64,000 nucleotides of DNA from positions 1 through 64,000 of the forward strand of contig NZ_VLKZ01000004.1 in the NCBI RefSeq assembly GCF_007830185.1. Reading direction: 5' to 3'. Below the pieces are notes generated by a model. It ran no database searches. It had not been told where the DNA came from and worked only from the letters and a program-made list of their open reading frames with translations. This DNA is from Halalkalibacter nanhaiisediminis. GTDB taxonomy: Bacteria; Bacillota; Bacilli; Bacillales; Bacillaceae_D. Position numbers and translations under genes: made by a program. This document shows, one piece after another, positions 42,625-52,393 of this stretch. Position 1 is the first letter of the stretch, and every line of letters starts with the position of its first letter.

Positions 42625-42733
42625 GTTTATATACGTCTTTAACAGGAAGGTATCTCCCATTCGGTGGGACATGAGTGCCGTCTCAAAGAAAGGTACATGC
42701 TAGAGATAGCAGTGTTAAAGGAGGAAAATAATC

Positions 42734-43939
42734 ATGCTAGAGAAGAAAAGTCGTCGTTTATTTACATCAGAATCTGTAACAGAAGGGCATCCAGATAAGA
42801 TTTGTGACCAAATTTCAGATGCCATCCTAGATGAAATTTTAAAGAATGATCCGAATGCACGTGTTGCGTGTGAAACGTCGGTAACGACAGGTTTAGTGCT
42901 TGTAGCGGGTGAAATTACAACAAGTACGTATGTAGACATTCCGAAAATTGTTCGTGAAACGATTAAAGGAATTGGTTATATTCGTGCAAAGTATGGCTTT
43001 GATTATGAAACAAGTGCTGTTTTAACATCAATTGATGAACAGTCTGCTGATATTGCACAAGGTGTTGACACGGCACTCGAAGCACGTGAAGGGCAAATGA
43101 CGGATGAAGAGATTGAAGCAATTGGTGCAGGTGACCAAGGTTTAATGTTCGGATATGCAAATAATGAAACAGAAGAGTTAATGCCACTTCCGATTTCTTT
43201 GAGCCATAAGATCGCGCGTCGTTTAACAGAAGTTCGTAAAGAAGAAATTCTTGATTACCTTCGTCCAGACGGAAAAACGCAAGTAACAGTGGAATATGAT
43301 GAAGATGGTAAACCAGCTCGTATTGATACAATTGTGATCTCCACACAGCATCATCCAGAAGCAACACTTGAGCAAATTCAAAGTGACCTGAAGGAACAGG
43401 TTATAAAGCCAGTTGTTCCAGCAGAATTAATTGATGAAAATACAAAGTATTTCATTAATCCAACTGGACGCTTTGTTATTGGTGGTCCTCAAGGAGACGC
43501 TGGTCTAACAGGCCGTAAGATTATCGTTGATACGTACGGCGGCTATGCACGTCATGGTGGTGGTGCATTCTCTGGTAAAGATGCAACAAAAGTTGACCGC
43601 TCAGGAGCATATGCAGCACGTTACGTAGCGAAAAATATTGTAGCTGCAGGACTTGCTGATAAGTGTGAAGTTCAACTTGCTTATGCAATTGGTGTTGCTC
43701 GACCAGTATCAATCTCTGTTGATACATTTGGAACAGGAAAAGTATCGGAAGAAACACTTGTAACGCTTATTCGTGATAACTTTGACCTACGTCCAGCAGG
43801 TATTATTAAAATGCTTGATCTTCGTCGTCCTATTTATAAGCAAACAGCTGCATATGGTCACTTTGGCCGTACAGATGTTGATCTACCTTGGGAAAAAACA
43901 GATAAGGCTACTACTTTAAAAGAACAAGCAGGTCTTTAA
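42734..43939 (+). CDS. metK: S-adenosylmethionine synthetase
   Basis: A 401-aa enzyme making SAM from methionine and ATP. Signatures are [20 protein letters not shown] (about 14-33), [12 protein letters not shown] (about 131), the P-loop-like [19 protein letters not shown] (about 275) and [13 protein letters not shown] at the C-terminus. RBS AAAGGAGG 9 nt before the ATG. It is under the SAM riboswitch. The 110-nt stretch between riboswitch terminator and start is longer than needed and may hold further structure. Confidence 0.98.
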   Translation: MLEKKSRRLFTSESVTEGHPDKICDQISDAILDEILKNDPNARVACETSVTTGLVLVAGEITTSTYVDIPKIVRETIKGIGYIRAKYGFDYETSAVLTSIDEQSADIAQGVDTALEAREGQMTDEEIEAIGAGDQGLMFGYANNETEELMPLPISLSHKIARRLTEVRKEEILDYLRPDGKTQVTVEYDEDGKPARIDTIVISTQHHPEATLEQIQSDLKEQVIKPVVPAELIDENTKYFINPTGRFVIGGPQGDAGLTGRKIIVDTYGGYARHGGGAFSGKDATKVDRSGAYAARYVAKNIVAAGLADKCEVQLAYAIGVARPVSISVDTFGTGKVSEETLVTLIRDNFDLRPAGIIKMLDLRRPIYKQTAAYGHFGRTDVDLPWEKTDKATTLKEQAGL

Positions 43940-43948
43940 TGACAAGAG

Positions 43949-43992
43949 AGAAGCCCCTAAAATCGTGAAATTCGATTTAGGGGCTTCTTTTA
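43949..43992 (+). terminator. Terminator of metK
   Basis: Stem AGAAGCCCCTAAAATCG with its near-complement, ending in TTTT. Confidence 0.85.
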
Positions 43993-44082
43993 GTTGAATG
44001 GACTCGTAGCGCTCCATTTACCTTAAGTATGTAGATGAGCCGAACTGGTTAAGCTATTTGTAAGGAGAGGGGGTGACTTAAT

Positions 44083-44238
44083 ATGGCGAAAGATGTATTG
44101 TGTGAAGTAAATAATTGTACGTATTGGAAAAGCGGTAATCAATGTGAAGCCGATCGAATTTATGTAGTTAGTCACAAAGGAGAGCGAGCTAATCGTACGG
44201 AAGAAACAGATTGTAAAACATTTGAACCATTGGGGTAA
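44083..44238 (+). CDS. DUF1540 small cysteine-rich protein
   Basis: A 51-aa protein beginning MAKDVLCEVNNCTYWKSGN, with four conserved cysteines (C7, C12, C21 and C44 in TDCKTFEP) in the DUF1540 pattern, probably a small metal-binding fold. AAGGAGAGGGGGTG precedes the ATG and a terminator follows. DUF1540 proteins are common in spore formers, and some are found in spores; the function is unknown. Confidence 0.85.
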   Translation: MAKDVLCEVNNCTYWKSGNQCEADRIYVVSHKGERANRTEETDCKTFEPLG

Positions 44239-44246
44239 TAGCAGAA

Positions 44247-44274
44247 GAGAAGAGCGATTCACTCGCTCTTTTCT
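44247..44274 (+). terminator. Terminator of the DUF1540 gene
   Basis: Stem AAGAGCGA/TCGCTCTT with a 5-nt loop, then TTCTT. Confidence 0.75.
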
Positions 44275-44332
44275 TACCTTTAGTATTGATAATAATAATC
44301 ACTATTATTCATTTTTTGTTTTATTTTTTGCA

Positions 44333-44410
44333 AAAAGTTGGTTCTTTCTTGGTTGGACAGAAAAAAATAAAGCCATTCATCCTAGGTTTAAAGCATAATC
44401 TCATGAATGA
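44333..44410 (+). repeat. Dispersed intergenic repeat, copy 2
   Basis: AAAAGTTGGTTC, GTTGGACAGAAAAA, TTCATCCTAGGTT and CTCATGAA in the same order and spacing as 4781-4860. Confidence 0.6.
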
Positions 44411-44426
44411 TTTCTATGAAAAGAAA

Positions 44427-44453
44427 AAAGTCCTGATGTATTGACAGGACTTT
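44427..44453 (-). terminator. Terminator of ytoA
   Basis: Stem AAAGTCCTG/CAGGACTTT, followed on the minus strand by TTTCTTTTC. Confidence 0.75.
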
Positions 44454-44463
44454 CAGACAAGCA

Positions 44464-45006
44464 TCATATTCTGCTTTCTTTATTTTGTAATGCTTCTGCA
44501 ATAACTTTCTTATAATGTTGCCCTTTTTCAACGTATTCGCGACGAATGCGAGCCATATCTTCTAAGTCCACTTGTTTAAGCTCACGAACGACTTGTGCTG
44601 GTCTACCAAAGGCTAAGCAATTTGGAGGGATTTTCTTACCTGGTGGAACAAGACTTCCTGCTCCAATAAAAGCACCCTCACCAATTTCAGCACCATCAAG
44701 CACAATTGACCCCATCCCAATCAATGCATTCTTTTTGATCGTACAACTATGAAGCATGACTTGATGTCCGACTGTCACATCATCCTCTATAATCAGTGGA
44801 TATTTTGGACTTTGATGAAGCATAGATTGATCTTGGATGTTTACTCGTTTTCCGATTACTGTAGGCGAGACATCACCGCGAATGACAGTTTGAAACCATA
44901 TGCTCGATTCATCCCCAATCGTAACGTCTCCTGTGATGGTTACCCCATCAGCAATAAAAGCGCTTTCTGAAATCGTAGGATATTTGTTCTGATACGGATA
45001 GATCAT
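44464..45006 (-). CDS. ytoA: Gamma-carbonic-anhydrase-like protein YtoA
   Basis: A 180-aa left-handed beta-helix protein with repeated hexapeptides (ITGDVTIGDESSIW, VIRGDVSPTVIGKRV, IEDDVTVGHQVMLHSC). The metal-ligand pattern of gamma carbonic anhydrases is present (QSMLHQ, GHQVMLHS), with the RGD motif. It may bind Zn and CO2 species or act as an acyltransferase-like protein; activity is unproven in this subgroup. Minus strand, divergent from ytpA, with its own terminator. Confidence 0.88.
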   Translation of the reverse strand: MIYPYQNKYPTISESAFIADGVTITGDVTIGDESSIWFQTVIRGDVSPTVIGKRVNIQDQSMLHQSPKYPLIIEDDVTVGHQVMLHSCTIKKNALIGMGSIVLDGAEIGEGAFIGAGSLVPPGKKIPPNCLAFGRPAQVVRELKQVDLEDMARIRREYVEKGQHYKKVIAEALQNKESRI

Positions 45007-45113
45007 TGTTACACATCCTTTGCGTTTAGTCGAAAAATCGCTATACTTATTTTAACGCAAAGTTGGCAGTCATGCTTCTTCTTTTCAAAAAGAAGCGTTA
45101 AGGGGGAATGAAC

Positions 45114-45896
45114 ATGTGGAAATGGGAAGTAGATGAGCCAAGAGGGGTTGTCGTCGTTGTACATGGTGCTGGTGAGCATCATGCAAGATATCAGTGGCTC
45201 GCAAAGAAGTGGAATGATCATGGATTTGAAGTGATTATGGGAGATTTACCTGGGCAAGGTAAAACGAGAGGAAAAAGAGGTCATATCCAATCTTTTAATC
45301 AATATTTAGATACAGTAGAAGGATGGCTAGATGAAGCGAGACAAAGAGAGCTTCCTATTATTCTTTTAGGCCATAGTATGGGCGGTCTTATAGTCATTCG
45401 TACGTTAATGGAACGTAATATAGCATTGATTAGCGGCGTTATTTTATCGTCTCCGTGTTTAGGATTAAGTCAGCCTCCAACAAAGACAAAAGAGATGGCA
45501 ACAAAGCTGTTGCACCGCATTGCTCCAACAGTCAGTGCGAACTCTGGTATTAAATCTGAACATGTGACGCGAAATGACGAAATTCGAGCGGCCTATTTAA
45601 AGGATGAGCTACGGGTGACAAAGGTTTCTGCGAGATGGTATCAAGAATTAACAAAGGCGATACGTTTAGCCAACCGTTATCCTGAGAAGTTTCCAGACAT
45701 TCCTCTCCTTGTTTTACAAGCGGGCGATGATTTACTTGTCAATAAATTCGATGTTCGCGATTGGTTTGACCAATTGTCGGTAACAGAGAAGTATTATAAA
45801 GAGTGGGAAGGACTTTATCATGAGGTTTTTAATGAGCCAGAGCGTGAAGATGTTTATAGGTACGCAATTGGGTTTGTGAATCTCCTTCTTCCATAA
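45114..45896 (+). CDS. ytpA: Alpha/beta hydrolase YtpA (lysophospholipase-like)
   Basis: A 260-aa serine hydrolase: oxyanion VVVVHGAGEHHARY, nucleophile elbow LGHSMGGL (about 86), acid in LVLQAGDDLLVNK (about 203) and His in EGLYHEVFNEPERED (about 239). YtpA of B. subtilis is a phospholipase needed for the lysophospholipid antibiotic bacilysocin. The start at 45114 has AGGGGG 7 nt upstream; ATG 45108 is too close. ytpB follows 171 bp later after a hairpin. Confidence 0.9.
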   Translation: MWKWEVDEPRGVVVVVHGAGEHHARYQWLAKKWNDHGFEVIMGDLPGQGKTRGKRGHIQSFNQYLDTVEGWLDEARQRELPIILLGHSMGGLIVIRTLMERNIALISGVILSSPCLGLSQPPTKTKEMATKLLHRIAPTVSANSGIKSEHVTRNDEIRAAYLKDELRVTKVSARWYQELTKAIRLANRYPEKFPDIPLLVLQAGDDLLVNKFDVRDWFDQLSVTEKYYKEWEGLYHEVFNEPEREDVYRYAIGFVNLLLP

Positions 45897-45905
45897 TATA
45901 ATCGC

Positions 45906-45938
45906 AAAGCTACTCTCCATGAAAAAGAGGGTGGCTTT
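45906..45938 (+). terminator. Terminator of ytpA
   Basis: A 12-bp stem AAAGCTACTCTC/GAGGGTGGCTTT (two G-U pairs), followed by CTCTTGG. The weak T-tract may allow read-through to ytpB. Confidence 0.55.
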
Positions 45939-46067
45939 CTCTTGGTCTTATCTAGTTTAATAAAGCACCAATTTTTTTCAATCTTATGTTCAAATGATGT
46001 CCATTGTTGTCGGTGTCTATTTATGCTAAGGTACTAATTGTGTATATATACGGAGGAGGAATACCTG

Positions 46068-47123
46068 TTGAACGTCCCGACAAAACCAATCCCATTACTT
46101 ATAAATATTTATCGTGAGGTCATTCCGACGGTTCATCGCTATTTTAATCAATGGAAAGAAAAGGCGAAAACAATACCAGACCCAGAACTTCGCTCACAGG
46201 CACAGGATGCGCTAGAGAAAAAGGCGTTTCATTGTGAGGGCGGTGGCGTATATGGTCTTGTTGCTAGAGACCGCTTCGATGATCTGATTCAGTTTATTAT
46301 CGCTTACCAAATTACATGCGATTATTTAGATAATTTATGTGACCAGAGCCCTGCGCTTGACCCAAATGATTTTCGTTCTCTTCACCAGGCGCTTCTTGAT
46401 GCGCTAACGCCAGGAGCAACACCAAAAAATTATTATCAGTATCGTAAGGAGCAAGAAGACGGTGGGTACTTGCATGCTCTTGTTCAAACCTGTCAGGATA
46501 TTCTATCGACGTTTCCTTCATTTGATAAGGTTCAAGCGAGTATGCTAGAACTAAGTGGATACTACGGAGATTTACAGGTCCATAAGCACGTGAAAAAAGA
46601 GGAGAGAATACCTCGTCTTGAAGCGTGGTTTGAAGAGCATCGCCATAAGGTGCCTGAGATGACATGGTTTGAATTCTCTGCCTGTACGGGCTCGACTCTA
46701 GGAATCTATTCACTAGCAACCTATGCGACAAAATCTGATTTACCAGAAGAAACGGCTGCTGTTATCAAGAGTGGCTACTTCCCATGGGTGCAAGGACTCC
46801 ATCTTCTGCTCGACTATTTTATAGACCAAGAAGAAGATATTGCTGACGATGAATTAAATTTTTTATTTTATTATGACAGTGAAGAGCAAATGATTGAACG
46901 ATTCCGTTTCTTTGCTGATCAAGCTGAAAAGAGTTTATCAAAGCTACCTGATCCAGAATTTCATCGAATGATGAATCGTGGGATGATTGCACTCTACATT
47001 GCTGACGAAAAAGTTCAAAAAGATAAGGAAATGAAAAAGAAATCAAAACAAATGATCAAAACGGGTGGATTATCTACCGCAATCTTCTATTTAAATACCT
47101 GGATGTTCCGTCGGGGAAAATAA
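46068..47123 (+). CDS. ytpB: Tetraprenyl-beta-curcumene synthase YtpB (DUF2600)
   Basis: A 351-aa terpene synthase that cyclises tetraprenyl diphosphate to the C35 terpene of bacilli, a sesquarterpenoid formed in spores. It is mostly helical with Asp-rich segments ITCDYLDNLCDQ (about 84) and LLDYFIDQEEDIADDE (about 244) for Mg-diphosphate binding, and GGGVYGLVARDRFDDLI. Start is TTG 46068, 8 nt after GGAGGAGG; the frame is open further up but without an RBS. It shares the B. subtilis order with ytpA. Confidence 0.9.
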   Translation: MNVPTKPIPLLINIYREVIPTVHRYFNQWKEKAKTIPDPELRSQAQDALEKKAFHCEGGGVYGLVARDRFDDLIQFIIAYQITCDYLDNLCDQSPALDPNDFRSLHQALLDALTPGATPKNYYQYRKEQEDGGYLHALVQTCQDILSTFPSFDKVQASMLELSGYYGDLQVHKHVKKEERIPRLEAWFEEHRHKVPEMTWFEFSACTGSTLGIYSLATYATKSDLPEETAAVIKSGYFPWVQGLHLLLDYFIDQEEDIADDELNFLFYYDSEEQMIERFRFFADQAEKSLSKLPDPEFHRMMNRGMIALYIADEKVQKDKEMKKKSKQMIKTGGLSTAIFYLNTWMFRRGK

Positions 47124-47142
47124 CATATCAGCTAGGTACAGT

Positions 47143-47180
47143 AAAAGGGGGGATAAGCCGTGGCGGCTTTCCCCCTTTTT
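47143..47180 (+). terminator. Terminator of ytpB
   Basis: A long hairpin: outer AAAAGGGGGG/CCCCCTTTTT and inner AAGCCG/CGGCTT. Confidence 0.85.
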
Positions 47181-47195
47181 CGTTAGTATGTTAAG

Positions 47196-47223
47196 AAGAG
47201 CTATTAGACTGAAGCTAATAGCA
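47196..47223 (-). terminator. Likely terminator of ytiB
   Basis: Stem GCTATTAG/CTAATAGC with a 7-nt loop, then TCTTCTT on the minus strand, 24 bp after the ytiB stop. Confidence 0.5.
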
Positions 47224-47246
47224 TTCTTTCATGTGATTTATTTCAT

Positions 47247-47804
47247 TTAATAACCGTTGACTACTAAATCTAATTTCCCTGTTTCAGGACTAATCACAAG
47301 TCCGTGTACAGGAATACCTCGAGGAAAAAGTGGGTGGTTGTTGATCATGTCTACGCTGTTCTTCACATTATCTTCAACTTTTTGGAAGCCAGTAAGAAAC
47401 TTATTGATGTCGATACCAGAGTATTCAAGCTTCTCGATTAAATCCATATCGACTCCGCGTTCTTTTGCTTTCTTAAGAATTGTACTAGCCTCCATGCCTA
47501 CCATCCCGCAACCATGGTGTCCAATAATCATCACCTCGTCTGCTTGAAGGGCATAGATAGCCACCAGTATACTGCGCATAATACTACCATAAGGGTGAGA
47601 GATAATAGCGCCTGCATTTTTAATAATCTTTGCATCTCCGTTTTTGATATTTAATGCATTTGGTAGAAGTTCAAGTAAGCGGGTATCCATACATGTTAAA
47701 ATGACGACTTTTTTGTCAGGGAAATTTGTTGTTTGGAATCGTTCATATTCTTTTGTGTCGACGAACTGTTGATTGTGTGTTAATACGGTATCTAATAATG
47801 TCAC
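47247..47804 (-). CDS. ytiB: Beta-carbonic-anhydrase family protein YtiB
   Basis: A 185-aa protein with the zinc ligands of beta carbonic anhydrases: VILTCMDTRLLELLP (Cys, Asp-Arg pair) and MIIGHHGCGM (His, Cys), plus IKNAGAII. It would interconvert CO2 and bicarbonate in the cytoplasm. The GTG at 47804 was chosen because GGAGGGG lies 6 nt upstream; the longer TTG start would overlap that RBS. Single gene on the minus strand. Confidence 0.9.
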   Translation of the reverse strand: MTLLDTVLTHNQQFVDTKEYERFQTTNFPDKKVVILTCMDTRLLELLPNALNIKNGDAKIIKNAGAIISHPYGSIMRSILVAIYALQADEVMIIGHHGCGMVGMEASTILKKAKERGVDMDLIEKLEYSGIDINKFLTGFQKVEDNVKNSVDMINNHPLFPRGIPVHGLVISPETGKLDLVVNGY

Positions 47805-47867
47805 GTTAAACCCCTCCAATTTAAGTGTATTTTCTCATTTTTAAGTGAAAAATTGTTTTGTCTGGAA

Positions 47868-48440
47868 CTACCTCTTCTCAATTGCGATAACAAATGGGGG
47901 ATTGTTTGCTTGATTAATGAATTCATATTTTAATACGTGGGCCATCCGCTGGTCGATTTGTTCGACAAATGTGAGTACATGATCTTTCTCGATTTGGCCT
48001 TCTTCATGGCCGTGATAGATCACTAAAACAATTGTGCCACCTTTTGGCATAAGGTCGAGCAATACGCTAATAGCTGCAAGGGTTGAAGTGGGTTTCGTCA
48101 CAATGGTTTTATCACCGCCTGGTAAATAACCAAGGTTAAAAATCGCTGCTTTAATCTTTGACTGACTTTGCTTAGGAATGGTATCAAGAACATGTTCATG
48201 GCCAATTTGAAATAACGTCACACGATCACCAAGCTTTTCTTCATTTAGCCTTGTCGTCGTGCTAGATATTGCTTGTGCTTGAATATCAAAACCAAAGACA
48301 TGTCCATTTTCACCAACAAGCTTGGCAAGAAAAATGGTATCATGTCCATTGCCGACAGTGCAGTCAATGGCACAATCACCAGGTTGTAGAACGTTTTCAA
48401 TTAGAAAACGAGCAAAGGGCAAAACGCCGAGTACTTTCAT
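47868..48440 (-). CDS. ytqB: SAM-dependent methyltransferase YtqB
   Basis: A 190-aa class I methyltransferase. The SAM site is AIDCTVGNGHDTIFLAKLVG (motif I, about 25-44) with FGFDIQ acidic loop, and FNLGYLPGGDK is the catalytic-type NLGY motif (about 100), seen in base or RNA N-methyltransferases. The substrate of YtqB is uncertain. It starts at 48440 and overlaps ytqA by 4 nt (ATGA), so the two are coupled. Confidence 0.88.
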   Translation of the reverse strand: MKVLGVLPFARFLIENVLQPGDCAIDCTVGNGHDTIFLAKLVGENGHVFGFDIQAQAISSTTTRLNEEKLGDRVTLFQIGHEHVLDTIPKQSQSKIKAAIFNLGYLPGGDKTIVTKPTSTLAAISVLLDLMPKGGTIVLVIYHGHEEGQIEKDHVLTFVEQIDQRMAHVLKYEFINQANNPPFVIAIEKR

Positions 48441-49390
48441 CGTATTTGAACCTTCTCTTTCTGATAATATTTCCCTTGCCAACTATTTCGACGAACAAGT
48501 TCTGCTTCAATCGCATTTAATACAGACCATTTGTTCATACTCCACATTGGTCCAATCATCAAATCAGCTGGACCGTCTCCTGTTAGACGATGAATCATCA
48601 TGGTAGGTGGAATGATTTCGAGTTGGTCGACGACGAGATTGATATAGTCTTCAAAGCTCATTAGTTCAACTAATCCTTTTTCAAATTGCTTCACCATAGG
48701 TGTCTTCTTTAAAAGATGAAGAAGATGGATTTTAATGCCTTGTACGTCCAGTTTCGCAACTTCTCTAGTTGTTTCCATCATCATGTTGTGGTCTTCAAGA
48801 GACAGACCGTTAATAATGTGAGCACAGACACGAATACCATGCTTACGCAACTTTTTAACCCCTTCTACATAACAGTTGTAGTCATGGGCACGGTTAATGA
48901 GCAGAGCTGTGCGTTCGTGAACGGTTTGCAGGCCAAGCTCCACCCAAAGGTAGGTGCGTTTATTGAGCTCTGCTAAATATTCAACGACGTCATCAGGTAA
49001 GCAATCGGGCCTTGTTGCAATCGCAAGCCCGACAACACCCTCTTGTTGCAAAATTACTTCATAATACTCCTTTAATGTCTCAACAGGCGCATAGGTGTTT
49101 GTGTAGGCTTGAAAATAGCCGATGTATTTTCCAGACTTCCATTTCTTATGCATACGCTCTTTAATCGTATGAAATTGGGTGACGAGGTCATCTTTTCGAT
49201 CGCCTGCAAAATCGCCAGAGCCTCTCTCACTACAAAATGTACACCCACCGAAAGCAACATTCCCGTCGCGATTTGGACAATCAAAGCCAGCATCAAGCGG
49301 AATTTTGAAGATCTTTTCGTCAAAGTGATCACGAAGGTGCTGATTCCAAGAATAGTAACGTTTATCTCCAAACCAATTATGTTCGATCAA
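48437..49390 (-). CDS. ytqA: Radical SAM protein YtqA (YhcC family)
   Basis: A 317-aa radical SAM enzyme with the 4Fe-4S site in FDCPNRDGNVAFGGCTFC (about 38-55). The cysteine spacing is wider than CX3CX2C, as is usual in the TIGR01212/YhcC family. Other marks are AIATRPDCLPDDV and VELGLQTVHERTA. Proteins of this family are thought to take part in RNA modification; coupling to the methyltransferase ytqB supports that. TTG start with AAAGGTGAT 5 nt upstream. First gene of the ytqA-ytqB unit. Confidence 0.9.
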   Translation of the reverse strand: MIEHNWFGDKRYYSWNQHLRDHFDEKIFKIPLDAGFDCPNRDGNVAFGGCTFCSERGSGDFAGDRKDDLVTQFHTIKERMHKKWKSGKYIGYFQAYTNTYAPVETLKEYYEVILQQEGVVGLAIATRPDCLPDDVVEYLAELNKRTYLWVELGLQTVHERTALLINRAHDYNCYVEGVKKLRKHGIRVCAHIINGLSLEDHNMMMETTREVAKLDVQGIKIHLLHLLKKTPMVKQFEKGLVELMSFEDYINLVVDQLEIIPPTMMIHRLTGDGPADLMIGPMWSMNKWSVLNAIEAELVRRNSWQGKYYQKEKVQIR

Positions 49391-49525
49391 ATGATATCAC
49401 CTTTCTTTTTCATGCTTAACAATCATTTTAGCACGCTAAGGAGGGAACACCAAAGACACGATTAGTAGAACTTGAGTGAAATGACTGTTTTTTTAGGATT
49501 CTACTTAGCAAGATAACGACACGGC

Positions 49526-49554
49526 TTGACAGTGTACGTACGAATTCATACAAT
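49526..49554 (+). promoter_or_regulatory. Sigma-A promoter of leuS
   Basis: TTGACA (49526-49531), a 17-nt spacer and TACAAT (49549-49554). Confidence 0.85.
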
Positions 49555-49560
49555 ACAAGT

Positions 49561-49825
49561 AAGTTCATATGCTGACGTAGAAAAGGATTAGTAGTCATAA
49601 TTGGGAATCAAGAGAACTGACGGGTGGTGCAAGTCAGTCGAACAAATATGATGAACTCACCTTAGAGTTTTGAAAGTGAAAAGAGTAGTAGCTTTCAACG
49701 GGTCACGTCCGTTATACGTGAAGAGCGAATGAATAGTTGATAATTCATTAATGTGGGTGGTACCGCGGGAAGTATATAGACTCTCGTCCCTGACAACATT
49801 TTATGTTGGGGACGGGAGTTTTTAT
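49561..49825 (+). promoter_or_regulatory. T-box leader of leuS (leucyl-tRNA responsive)
   Basis: The T-box sequence GGGTGGTACCGCGGG (49755-49769) pairs with the uncharged tRNA acceptor end and is followed by an intrinsic terminator (49780-49820, stem ACTCTCGTCCC/GGGACGGGAGT, then TTTTTA). Stem I holds GAACTCACC, where CTC (49656-49658) is a plausible leucine specifier codon. Uncharged tRNA-Leu would prevent termination and turn leuS on. Confidence 0.95.
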
Positions 49826-49898
49826 TTTTTAAGCATGAACACTCAGGTGCTTATCGTCAAGTGAACAAAATGGCTAGGAAACAGGAGGATGAAAAGCA

Positions 49899-52322
49899 AT
49901 GTCATTTTCACATCAACAAGTAGAGAAAAAGTGGCAGAAATATTGGGAAGAAAATAAGACGTTTCGTACAGGAGAAGATGATGCAAAGCCGAAGTTCTAT
50001 GCACTGGACATGTTCCCTTATCCATCTGGAGCAGGTCTGCATGTAGGGCATCCAGAAGGCTATACAGCAACGGATATTTTATCACGTATGAAGCGTATGC
50101 AAGGCTATAATGTTCTTCACCCAATGGGATGGGATGCATTTGGTTTACCAGCAGAGCAGTATGCACTTGATACAGGAAACGACCCTGCCATTTTTACGAA
50201 GCAAAATATCGATAATTTCCGTCGTCAAATTAAAGAGCTTGGTTTCTCCTATGATTGGGATCGTGAAATTAATACGACAGATCCTGGCTATTATAAATGG
50301 ACACAGTGGATTTTTACGAAGCTATATGAAAAAGGACTAGCTTATGTTGATGAGGTAGCGGTTAACTGGTGTCCAGCACTTGGAACAGTTCTTGCGAATG
50401 AAGAAGTCATTGATGGGAAAAGTGAGCGCGGTGGACATCCAGTTGAACGCCGTCCAATGAAGCAATGGATGTTAAAAATTACGGCATATGCAGATCGCTT
50501 ACTTGAAGATCTTGAGGAGCTTGACTGGCCTGAGAGCATTAAGGATATGCAGCGCAACTGGATCGGACGCTCTGAAGGGGCTGAAGTTACATTTAAGGTT
50601 GATGGGCACGATAATGAGGAAGTGAAGGTGTTCACAACTCGTCCTGACACGCTTTTTGGTGCAACGTATATGGTGCTAGCTCCAGAGCATAAGCTTGTTA
50701 ATGTGATTACAACCGCAGAACAGCAAGAAGAAGTAGATAGCTACAAGGCGAAAGTAGCAGCGAAAAGTGATTTAGAGCGGACGGAATTATCAAAAGATAA
50801 AACGGGTGTCTTCACTGGTGCATTTGCTGTGAACCCTGTGAATGGTGAGAGTATTCCGATTTGGATAGCGGATTATGTCCTCGTTAGTTATGGAACAGGG
50901 GCGATTATGGCTGTACCTGCTCATGATGAGCGTGACTATGAATTTGCAAAGAAATTCGACTTGAACATCCGTGAAGTTGTTGCTGGTGGAAATATTGAGG
51001 AAGAAGCATACGCTGGCGACGGGGAACATGTGAATTCTGACTTTTTAAATGGGCTTGGTAAGGAAGCGGCAATCCGCAATATGATTGACTGGCTTGAGGC
51101 CAACCATTACGGTAAGAAGCAAATCACGTACCGTCTACGTGACTGGTTATTCAGCCGTCAGCGTTATTGGGGTGAGCCAATTCCTGTCATTCATTGGGAA
51201 GACGGTACAATGACAACGGTGCCTGAAAGTGAGCTTCCGCTGGCTTTACCGATAATGAAGGAAATCAAGCCATCGGGCACAGGTGAATCACCACTTGCCA
51301 ATGCAACTGACTGGATTGAAGTAACGGACCCACAAACGGGTATGAAGGGTCGTCGTGAAACGAACACGATGCCACAATGGGCAGGAAGCTGCTGGTATTA
51401 CCTTCGTTTCATCGATCCAAATAATACAGAAGCTTTAGCAGATCCAGAGAAGTTGAAAAAATGGCTTCCTGTTGATATTTATATTGGCGGAGCAGAGCAT
51501 GCTGTTCTTCACTTGTTATATGCGCGCTTCTGGCATAAGGTTCTTTATGATATCGGTGTTGTCACAACGAAAGAGCCATTCCAAAAGCTCTATAACCAAG
51601 GGATGATTCTTGGGGAAAACAACGAGAAAATGAGTAAATCAAAGGGTAATGTTGTGAATCCTGATGACGTTGTAGCAAGTCATGGTGCGGATACATTACG
51701 CTTGTACGAAATGTTTATGGGACCACTAGACGGTTCAATTGCTTGGTCTACAAATGGTTTAGATGGGTCACGTCGTTTCCTAGATCGTGTATGGCGTCTT
51801 TTTGTTGACGAAGAAACAGGTGAATTAAGCAAGGCGATTCAAGATGTCCCTGCCGAAGAAAGCTTTGCACGTGTGTATCATCAATCTGTGAAAAAGATTA
51901 CAGAAGATATGACAGAGTTGCGTTTCAATGTAGCCATTTCGCAAATGATGGTCTTTATTAACGAAGGCTATAAGCAAGATGTATTGCCACGTGACTTGAT
52001 GGAAGGCTTCGTGAGAATGTTATCCCCAATCGTGCCACACTTAGCAGAAGAGCTATGGGAGAAGCTTGGTCATGCAGAAACAATTTCTTATGAGTCTTGG
52101 CCAACATTTGACGAAGCGATGCTAGTTGAAAATGAGATTGAAGTCGTTGTACAAATCAACGGTAAAGTAAAAGCGAAGCTAGTCATTCCAGCTGACTCTA
52201 GTCGTGAGCAAATGGAAGAAGTCGCGAAACAGGATGAGAAAGTTCAAGAAGCGATCGGTAATAAAACGATTCGCAAAGTCATTGCTGTTCCAGGCAAACT
52301 AGTAAATATCGTTGTAGGGTAA
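49899..52322 (+). CDS. leuS: Leucyl-tRNA synthetase
   Basis: An 807-aa class I synthetase. HIGH-type motif [18 protein letters not shown] (about 38-55), the CP1 editing domain with [19 protein letters not shown] (about 247) and [34 protein letters not shown], and KMSKS motif [12 protein letters not shown] (about 575). RBS AGGAGGATG. It is controlled by the T-box leader and has its own terminator. Confidence 0.98.
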   Translation: MSFSHQQVEKKWQKYWEENKTFRTGEDDAKPKFYALDMFPYPSGAGLHVGHPEGYTATDILSRMKRMQGYNVLHPMGWDAFGLPAEQYALDTGNDPAIFTKQNIDNFRRQIKELGFSYDWDREINTTDPGYYKWTQWIFTKLYEKGLAYVDEVAVNWCPALGTVLANEEVIDGKSERGGHPVERRPMKQWMLKITAYADRLLEDLEELDWPESIKDMQRNWIGRSEGAEVTFKVDGHDNEEVKVFTTRPDTLFGATYMVLAPEHKLVNVITTAEQQEEVDSYKAKVAAKSDLERTELSKDKTGVFTGAFAVNPVNGESIPIWIADYVLVSYGTGAIMAVPAHDERDYEFAKKFDLNIREVVAGGNIEEEAYAGDGEHVNSDFLNGLGKEAAIRNMIDWLEANHYGKKQITYRLRDWLFSRQRYWGEPIPVIHWEDGTMTTVPESELPLALPIMKEIKPSGTGESPLANATDWIEVTDPQTGMKGRRETNTMPQWAGSCWYYLRFIDPNNTEALADPEKLKKWLPVDIYIGGAEHAVLHLLYARFWHKVLYDIGVVTTKEPFQKLYNQGMILGENNEKMSKSKGNVVNPDDVVASHGADTLRLYEMFMGPLDGSIAWSTNGLDGSRRFLDRVWRLFVDEETGELSKAIQDVPAEESFARVYHQSVKKITEDMTELRFNVAISQMMVFINEGYKQDVLPRDLMEGFVRMLSPIVPHLAEELWEKLGHAETISYESWPTFDEAMLVENEIEVVVQINGKVKAKLVIPADSSREQMEEVAKQDEKVQEAIGNKTIRKVIAVPGKLVNIVVG

Positions 52323-52327
52323 TGGAT

Positions 52328-52363
52328 AAGAGGTCGACTCGAACGTTGAGCCGACCTCTTTTA
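52328..52363 (+). terminator. Terminator of leuS
   Basis: Stem AAGAGGTCG...CGACCTCTT with an inner CTC/GAG pair, followed by TTATT. Confidence 0.8.
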
Positions 52364-52393
52364 TTCGTCTTAAATGAACAGAATTGTTCATAA

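Noticed and set aside
42394-42642. 82-codon plus-strand frame
   Set aside because: It covers the metK promoter and SAM riboswitch; its translation shows no family features.
42963-43367. 134-codon minus-strand frame
   Set aside because: Antisense shadow of metK, Leu/His-rich low-complexity translation.
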